Under the pieces are notes generated by a model, which saw only the letters and a program-made list of their open reading frames with translations, searched no databases and was not told the origin of the DNA. This document shows positions 57,735-64,000 of a stretch of 64,000 nucleotides of DNA, one piece after another (positions within the stretch are counted from its first letter, which is position 1; each line of letters begins with the position of its first letter). The DNA is from Effrenium voratum. Its lineage: Eukaryota; Sar; Dinophyceae; Suessiales; Symbiodiniaceae. The stretch spans positions 891,001 through 955,000 of the forward strand of contig CAUJNA010000535.1 in assembly GCA_963377175.1 (NCBI GenBank). Direction: 5' to 3'. The position numbers were made by a program, and so were the translations under genes.

Positions 57735-59121
57735 AATAATAATGATGATGATGGTAGTGGTGGTGGTGGTGGTCGTGGTGGCGACGATGATAGTGATGGT
57801 GATGGTGATGGGTGATGGCGCTGTTGATGATGGTGATGGTGATGGTGATGGTGATGGTGATGGCGCTGTTGATGACGGTGATGGTGATGGTGATGGCTGT
57901 GTTGATGATGGTCATGGTGACGGTGATGATTCGATGATGATTATTATTTATTATGATGATGATGATTTTGCTGTTTCTGCCGAGTTTTGGAGTTTGATGA
58001 TTAATTATGGTGATAGTGGTCGTGGCTTTTGTTGGCGGCGGCAGGCAAATTCTCTCTTTTCGGCCTTGCCCATATGAATAAGAAAACGGCGCATAATGGT
58101 CATATCAGAGTGCAGGTTGTGAACATGTTGGTGGAACAGCTGCTACAAGTCTGATCCAAGTCTAAAGCTCTCCCATCCCCCGTGTGGTCGTGTGCCTTGT
58201 GACCCCAAGGAACCTTTAATTCAATTCCGAAATCCACGAGGTCCCTTCGCATTTGGGGAGTTAGTCAAACCCCGGGCTCCAGCTGTTTCCGGCACTCAAC
58301 GGTCGCTCCGCTGATCCAGGGCCGCGGGTCCGTGCTCAGATTCTGCACCTCAAGGCGGGCAAGCAGTCTGTAACAGGTTGCCAACTCCTGGGCGGTTTCC
58401 GATATTTGATCCTTTTTGAAACATGCGTGGCAAAACTCAGTCAAAAAAGCTTACACGGCAGCCCAATACGAATCCCGCCACAACGGATCAAACATTGAAA
58501 TGAGGCCAGATGACTTGCAATCCGTCTGACCCTGCAAAGGAGCACATCTTCAGTTGATTGACTATTTCAAGGAATCTCCTAAGCCACTCAGATAAATATG
58601 AGCTTAGCATTAATTCGAACCTGTTCTCCAAACACACGGGCTCCAACAACTCAAGATCATCCCGTCAGGGTGAGAGGTGTCTGTATTCTGCAGTGGTGTG
58701 CAGTGGGGACAAAGAATGTTGCACATCTGTTCAATAGAGTTGCCCGTGGTTTCGGCATGCCTCCCTCCCTATGATCTTACCTATCACCCCACCCCAAGTC
58801 AGCTCATGCAACATTGGTTTAACTCAGGCAATGATATCGGCCAAAAGTCACCCTCCATCTTTGGTGGTCTGGATTGGTGGTTCCATTGGTTGGTGGTTTG
58901 TGGATTTTAGCCCACTTGTCCTCTTGATGTAGCTATTGAGATGAAAGTCAAATGTGAAAATACACCACAAACCAGCTTCTGGAAACGACCGCCAAATAGA
59001 GGTAGGCTGCAGAAGGCTACACATTTTCGCGAGGGGTCCGAACTTCAAGCCGCCCGCTGAGTGGCTGAGTTGAGCACGACTCCAGGTGAGCCATGTATTC
59101 CGACAGCCTCTGCAGCTGAGC
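55395..59121 (-). CDS. Unrecognised spliced gene, four candidate exons with C-terminus
   Basis: Minus-strand exons: 59121-59044 (AQLQRLSEYMAHLESCSTQ, coiled-coil-like, donor GT), 58387-58271 (ELATCYRLLARLEVQNLSTD, ending before GTTTGA), about 57290-57115 (RPNLRPERMVLQVPWLPGP plus a Leu/Ala/Pro tail; borders uncertain) and 55546-55395 (AKARYAPQPKLDPELMGLAM, then NQEGWGRP and TGA). The first two join in phase 0. Acceptors are AG followed by G (GGAG/G, CCAG/G). Codons are CpG-rich like gamma-glutamyl hydrolase. I recognise no domain. The 5' end lies upstream of 59121 and more exons may be missing. Confidence 0.5.
57686..57965 (+). repeat. GAT trinucleotide tract
   Basis: A pure ATG/GAT run (about 57686-57735), then GGTGATGGTGAT with CGCTGTTGATGA interruptions. 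It lies in the interval between two exons of the minus-strand gene. Confidence 0.97.
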
Positions 59122-59124
59122 CTC

Positions 59125-59825
59125 CAGGGAACATAGCCGAACTCCCATCCAAAGGGCGTTTCCTAGAAATGGGAACTCGTTTTGGATGGCATTTAAAGGG
59201 AGACCCAAAGAAAATATTGTCTCATGAAACATGTTTGGGGGAATCTTTCTGATTCACCAAACTCAGAATACAACGGAACTGTGGAACCCCGCGAGAGAAG
59301 CCTTCAGCCTAAGTCCCGAGGTTGCAAAAACAAAACCTTTCTGAGATCGCTATCCGTTCATTACCCAAATGCATGCACTTCGTGAGACTGCATGCCCGTA
59401 TTGATGCCATGGCTGCACAAGTCACCAGACTTGCGAAGATTGCCATGGTGCTCTGACGACCGCCAATTCCAAGTCACCAGGTCGCAAGAACAGGTAGAAA
59501 GTCGCAAGTACAACGGGGAATGGGCATGAATTCTCTCTTCACGAGGCGTGCATTACTCCTTGGTTAGTATTGCCAATTGCTCACACAGTAAGCGGAACAG
59601 GGTGCTCCAAGTTAGCAAATGCAAGTAAAACTGCACTGGGGCGAATCAAGCGGCAGCGATGGAGTCGTGCAGTCTTGCGCATCTGGCGCAACCTGAAATA
59701 AGGAATCCGCCGACCCCTTTGCAAAAGCCAAGTTAGTCTCTGCAAAGGGGCGAGGCGTGTTCTAAGTCGTGGTTAGGAGGAGTCTGAGGGGGGGAGGGGG
59801 GGTCCCGCGGCGGATTTTTGACACG
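59125..59825. other. No supportable gene
   Basis: Ordinary DNA with a G-rich run at 59788-59805 just before the telomere-like stretch. No motif seen. Confidence 0.4.
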
Positions 59826-59883
59826 CCTAACCTCTAACTCTAACCCCTAACCCTAACCTCTAACCCTAACCTCTAACCCTAAT
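59826..59883 (+). repeat. Interstitial telomere-like stretch 1
   Basis: CCTAACCTCTAACTCTAACC followed by CCTAACCCTAACCTCTAACC. The 13-base unit CTAACCCTAACCT (complement TTAGGG plus TTAGAGG-like) is repeated about four times. It lies directly before a 21-bp minisatellite. Confidence 0.9.
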
Positions 59884-60470
59884 ACGGGAAGATGGCGGAA
59901 GACTACGGGAAGATGACGGCAGACGACGGGAAGACGGACGACAATGGGAAGATGACGGAACACTGCGGGGATATGACGGGAGACTACGGGAAGCTGACGG
60001 GAAGATGACGCAAGAGTACGGGAAGATGACGGAAGTCTACGGAAAGATGACGGAAGACTACGGGAAGATGACGGAAGACTACGGGAAGATGACGGAAGAC
60101 TACGGGAAGATGACCATGGAAGACTATGGCCAAAAAAAAAGTCTACGGAAAGTTGACGGAAGACTACGGGAAGATGACAGGAAGCTGACGGAAGACTTCG
60201 GGGAGATGACGGAAGACTACGGGAAGATGACGGAAGACTACGGGAAGATGACGGAAGACTACAGGAAGATGACGGAAGACTACGGGAAGATGACGGGAAG
60301 CTGACGGAAGACTATGGGAAGATGACGGAAGAACACGGGAAAATGACGGAAGACTACGGGAAGATGACGGAAGACTGACGGAAGACTACGGGAAGATGAC
60401 GGAACACTGCGGGAATATGACGGAAGACTACGGGAAGCTGACGGGAAGATGACGGAAGACCATGGAAGAC
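59884..60470 (+). repeat. 21-bp minisatellite GGGAAGATGACGGAAGACTAC
   Basis: About 25 degenerate 21-base units GGGAAGATGACGGAAGACTA(C). The unit length is a multiple of three, so a Met-Thr-Glu-Asp-Tyr-Gly-Lys repeat frame (60005-60304) stays open. I regard that as a by-product. The first units carry GCAGACGACGGG and ACACTGCGGG variants. Confidence 0.95.
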
Positions 60471-60515
60471 TATGATGATGTTGATGGTGCCGATGATGAT
60501 GCATGATGATGATGC

Positions 60516-60546
<31 letters not shown>

Positions 60547-60700
60547 CGGTGGTGATGATGATGGCGATGATAACGATGATGAATGATGATGACGTTAACG
60601 ATGATAATGCTGATGAAGCTCAGGATGATGACGATGATGATGACGATGATGGATGGATGATGATGATGATTGATGTTGATGATGATGATAATGATGATGA

Positions 60701-60736
<36 letters not shown>

Positions 60737-61465
60737 GTGGTGGTGATGATGATTAATGATGACGATGATGCCGATGACGTTGATGATGATGATGATGTTG
60801 ATGATGATGATGGGTGACGATGCCAATGATGATGCTGATGGATGGCGATGATGATGTTGATGCCGATCATGATGATGATGATGGTGCTGATAATGATGAT
60901 GAATGATGATGATGATGATGTTTTCTGATGATGATGATGCTGATGATGCCGATGATGCTCAGGATGATGACGATACTGGCGATGATGGATGATGATGGTG
61001 ATCATCATTATGGATGATGATGATGATGATACTGATAATAAATAATGATGACGATGATGATGTTGCTGGATGATGAGGATGAGGATGACGATGATAATGA
61101 GGATGAGGATGATGATGATAGTGAGGATGATGATGGATGATGTTGACGATGATGATGATGGTGAGGATGCTGATGATGAAGAATGCTGATGATGATGACG
61201 CCGAGGATGATGATGATGATGGAGCTGATGATGATCATGATGATCATGATGATCATGTCGATGATGATGATGGTGAGGATGATGATGCTGATAAATGATG
61301 CTCTTGATACTGACAGTGATGCTGCTGATGCCCATGATGATGATGATGACGCCGATGATGATGATGATGATGAGGATAACGATGCTGATGCATGGTGATG
61401 ATGATACTGACAATCGTGATGAGGATAAAATGTAATGCTGATGATGGATGATGATGACGAGATGC
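60471..61465 (+). repeat. GAT/TGA trinucleotide field
   Basis: Nearly 1 kb of GATGAT with GCTGAT, GACGAT and TGATGG variants. It is followed, after a telomere-like stretch, by an opposite-strand version (ATC). Confidence 0.97.
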
Positions 61466-61474
61466 TGGATGCTC

Positions 61475-61557
61475 TACTCTAACCTCTAACCCTAACCTCT
61501 AACCCTCACCTCTAACCCTAACCTCTAAACCTGACCTCTAACCGTAACCTCTAACCC
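61475..61557 (+). repeat. Interstitial telomere-like stretch 2
   Basis: Six or so CTCTAACCCTAAC-type units with degenerate variants (CCTCACC, CCTGACC, CCGTAACC), the same 13-base unit as at 59826. It sits exactly between GAT-type and ATC-type tracts. Confidence 0.9.
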
Positions 61558-61559
61558 AT

Positions 61560-62066
61560 TCATCCTCAGCAGCATCATCATCATCCTGCATCATCATCAT
61601 TATCATCCTCGTCATCCGGCATCCTCATCATTGTCATCATCAGCACCAGCATCATCATCATCATCATCATCATCGTCGTCACTATCATCATCGTCGTCAC
61701 TATCATCATCATCATCCTTAGCAGCATCATCATCATCCAGACCATCATCATCCTCATCATTAGCAGCATCAGAAAAATCAGGAAGCAGCACCCTCATCAT
61801 CATGATCGTCATCATCATAACCATCATCAGCGGCGTCGTGATCATCCTCAGCATCCATTAATACCATCATGCATTCTTCATAATCATCACCATCATCATC
61901 GTCATCATCCTCAGTACCATCACCATCCATCATCATCATCATCCTCACCATCATCGGCATCATCATCATCGGCATCATCATCCTCAGCATCATTCTTCAG
62001 CATCATCATCGACATCGCCATCATCAGCAGCCTCATCATCCCCAGCGTCATCCTCATCATTCTGCA
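61560..62066 (+). repeat. ATC trinucleotide field (inverse of 60471-61465)
   Basis: CATCATCATC with CAGCAT, CGTCAT and CCTCAT variants over 500 bases, the reverse complement type of the preceding GAT field. Confidence 0.97.
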
Positions 62067-62069
62067 GGT

Positions 62070-62460
62070 GCCTGGGGCGATGCTTTGCATGCTGGGGATG
62101 CGGGGGCTGCCTTTTTGGCCTTCGATAGTTGTAGAAAAAGGCAGCTTTTGCATTCCCAGCTTGCCCAGGCTTTGCATGCCGGGGATGTGGGAGCTGTCTT
62201 TTTAACCTTCAAAAATAATTAAAAAATGCGGCTTTGGCATCCCCCGCTTCACCAGCATCATCCTGCAGGTGCCTTGCATGTTGGGGATGCAGGAGCTGCC
62301 TTTTTGGTCTTCGAATGTCGGGAAAAAACTGCATCATCCTGCAGGTGCGTGGGGTGATGCTTTGCATGCTGGGGCTGCGGGAGCTGGTCTGGGAAAGTTG
62401 TGAAAAAAGGCAGCTTTCGCATCCCCAGCTTCGCCGGCGTCATGCTGCAGGTGCCTGGGC
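62070..62460 (+). repeat. Degenerate repeats around CTGCAGGTGC...TTTGCATGCTGGGG
   Basis: Four imperfect units carrying CTGCAGGTGC(C/G)T, GATGCTTTGCATGCTGGGGA, GCTGCCTTTTTGG(C/T)CTTCGA and a tail with GAAAAAA and GGCAGCTTT(T/C)GCAT. Spacing varies between roughly 75 and 100 bases. Confidence 0.8.
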
Positions 62461-62469
62461 TTGCTCGTC

Positions 62470-62955
62470 TGCTTTGCCCACGGACACTATAGCTCATCTC
62501 AAGGTTTCTTGCTTTACGGGGGTCGGCAGCATCAGGCGTCAGCCTGCTAAATCCGGCCACCGGACGTGATCGGGCCGCAGGCCAAGCCCGCAGGGCTTAC
62601 CTTCAGGGATGGGGGGCGAGCGGGCTGGAGGACGTGAGCCTTGCTGACTTATGAGGCCGTCCGCCCCATGCCGCCGACCATGCGCAGAACATGCTCCGAC
62701 CATGTGCATACGTTTTGTGCTGGGCCCACCCTTATAAGAGGCGAAGGATTTGCGGATTCGTTTAAGCGATTTTTGTCGGCTTTTTGAGCATCTCCCCGCG
62801 GAGTCAAAAAAAGAGTGCTTTTTGGGGGGGTGCCCAAAGTGGACAACATCCCCAGCATCACCTGCATCATCCGCATCCTTGGTGGACATTGATGCGGATG
62901 ATGCCGGTGATGCGGGGGATGCTGGGGATGTTGTCCCCTAAGTCGGGCCAATTTT
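62470..62955. other. No supportable gene
   Basis: A GC-rich segment with a short GATGC/GGGGATG repeat at about 62845-62935. Frames on both strands reduce to the repeat. No motif seen. Confidence 0.4.
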
Positions 62956-62959
62956 GCCG

Positions 62960-63900
62960 AAAACGTGCAACCTGAAAATCTTAAAATCTTAAAGTGGATT
63001 GAAATCTCCAAATCCTAAAGTCTTAGATTCTTAAAATCTTAAATTAACATCTAACAATCAATCTTAGAATCTTGAAATCTTAAAAACCTTATGTCTTAGA
63101 ACCTTGAGATCTTAAACTCTTAAAATATGAAAGTCCTAAAGTCTTACAATGATAGAATCTTAAAAAGCTTTAAAAACTTAACTTCTTTAAATCTCGAACT
63201 ATTGAAATCTGAACATCTTAAATTATTAAAATATTACATTCCTTCAATCCGGGCTATATTTCAAATTCCTAAAACTCTTAATCTTGAAATTTTGAAATCT
63301 TGAAACCTTCAGATCTTGCAATTACAACCTTAGAAGTTAGAATCTTACAATCTGAATATATAAACATCCTAAAGTCTTCGAATCTTGACTTCTTAAAACC
63401 CTAATGTCTTTGAATCTTCAGATGTTAAAATCTTAAAATATGAAATTCCTAAATTCTCAAAATCTTAAAATCCCAGAATCTTAAAAGCGTTAAAAACTTA
63501 AGTTCTTTCAATCTCGAACTATTGCAATCTGAAAATCTTAAATTCATAAACAAGTAAAATATAATAAAAATCCTTCAATCCGGGCTATGTTTTACATTCC
63601 TTAAACTCTTAATCTTGAAATTTTGAAGTCTTGGCATCTTAAGATCTTAAAATCTTAAATTCCGAAAGTCGCCAAATCTGACAATCTCCAAAAATTAAAA
63701 TCTTAAAGTTTTCGAAATCTGATAATGGATGGAAACTGGCTGGGCAATGGCCTGGCTGTTATAACCTTCAAAAACCTTAAATCTTTGAATCTTTAAACCT
63801 TAATCCTTAAACCATTGAAACCTTAAGTTCCGAAAGTCTTCAAATCTGAGACCCTTAGAATCTCAAAGTTTTTAGAATCTTAAAACCTTAACATCTACTA
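62960..63900 (+). repeat. Degenerate AATCTTAAA field
   Basis: About 940 AT-rich bases made of decaying copies of a unit near AAATCTTAAA, with AGTCTTAAAATC and TTGAAATC variants. Two longer segments recur (around CCTTCAATCCGGGCTAT at about 63241 and 63573), so a secondary period of roughly 330 bases is present. No coding content. Confidence 0.9.
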
Positions 63901-64000
63901 ATCGGAATTACAGGAAAGGGAAGTGACAGAACGGGCAGGGCAAGGTGCCCGGTGGCCGGCTGTGTCGCGTCAGCGTGTAAATCCGGCTACGCCTCCTGGG

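Noticed and set aside
60005..60304. A protein of Met-Thr-Glu-Asp-Tyr-Gly-Lys repeats
   Set aside because: The frame is kept open only by the 21-bp minisatellite and has no flanking coding sequence.
59826..61557. A chromosome end
   Set aside because: The telomere-like stretches are short, degenerate and internal, with more than 2 kb of other sequence following.

Overview
Organism. The window reads as nuclear DNA of a dinoflagellate, probably a Suessiales/Symbiodiniaceae-like species. This is inferred from structure, since no rRNA or plastid marker is present. The best evidence is a spliced minus-strand gene whose introns start mostly with GC or GA instead of GT and end in AG followed by G, a known dinoflagellate habit. 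Very long introns filled with satellites, heavy simple-sequence DNA and sparse coding sequence fit the same picture. Long open frames are therefore a poor guide here: most real coding sequence sits in exons of 40 to 150 bases.

Layout. 1-9.9 kb: no convincing gene; a CA tract, dispersed diverged repeats and a 0.93-kb palindrome built on a 10-bp unit. 9.9-14 kb: a chain of satellites (13-bp, about 72-bp with a three-monomer higher-order repeat, 40-bp), a 250-bp dispersed repeat in two copies, and a 1.2-kb GT/GCGT tract. 15.65-26.57 kb: a compositionally foreign, strongly CpG-depleted island bounded by short inverted termini. It carries an intact 1,513-codon frame with a complete Ulp1/SENP-type (C48) cysteine protease domain, a second small coiled-coil gene, a 0.9-kb direct/inverted repeat cluster, and upstream a broken or intron-split coding region. 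I interpret it as a large undescribed mobile element. 26.6-32.7 kb: little, apart from a block of tetra-, penta- and hexanucleotide repeats.

32.77-44.58 kb (minus): gamma-glutamyl hydrolase, reconstructed here from ten exons (839 nt, frame kept through every junction) with the catalytic Cys and His/Glu. Its introns hold a 61-bp satellite and a run of 14-bp and about 70-bp arrays around a tRNA-like element. 48.1-52.5 kb and 55.4-59.1 kb (minus): exons of two further genes I do not recognise. All three genes point the same way. Between them lie an AT-rich patch with an NKAP C-terminal-domain fragment (51.9 kb, plus) and a possible retroelement scrap (54.4 kb). 57.6-64 kb: trinucleotide tracts, 21-bp repeats, two interstitial telomere-like stretches and a degenerate AATCTTAAA field.

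How it fits together. The host genes (folate polyglutamate hydrolysis plus two unknowns) have CpG-rich exons dispersed in repeat-rich introns. The island at 16-26 kb differs from them in codon use, CpG content and architecture, and looks like an independent genetic element.
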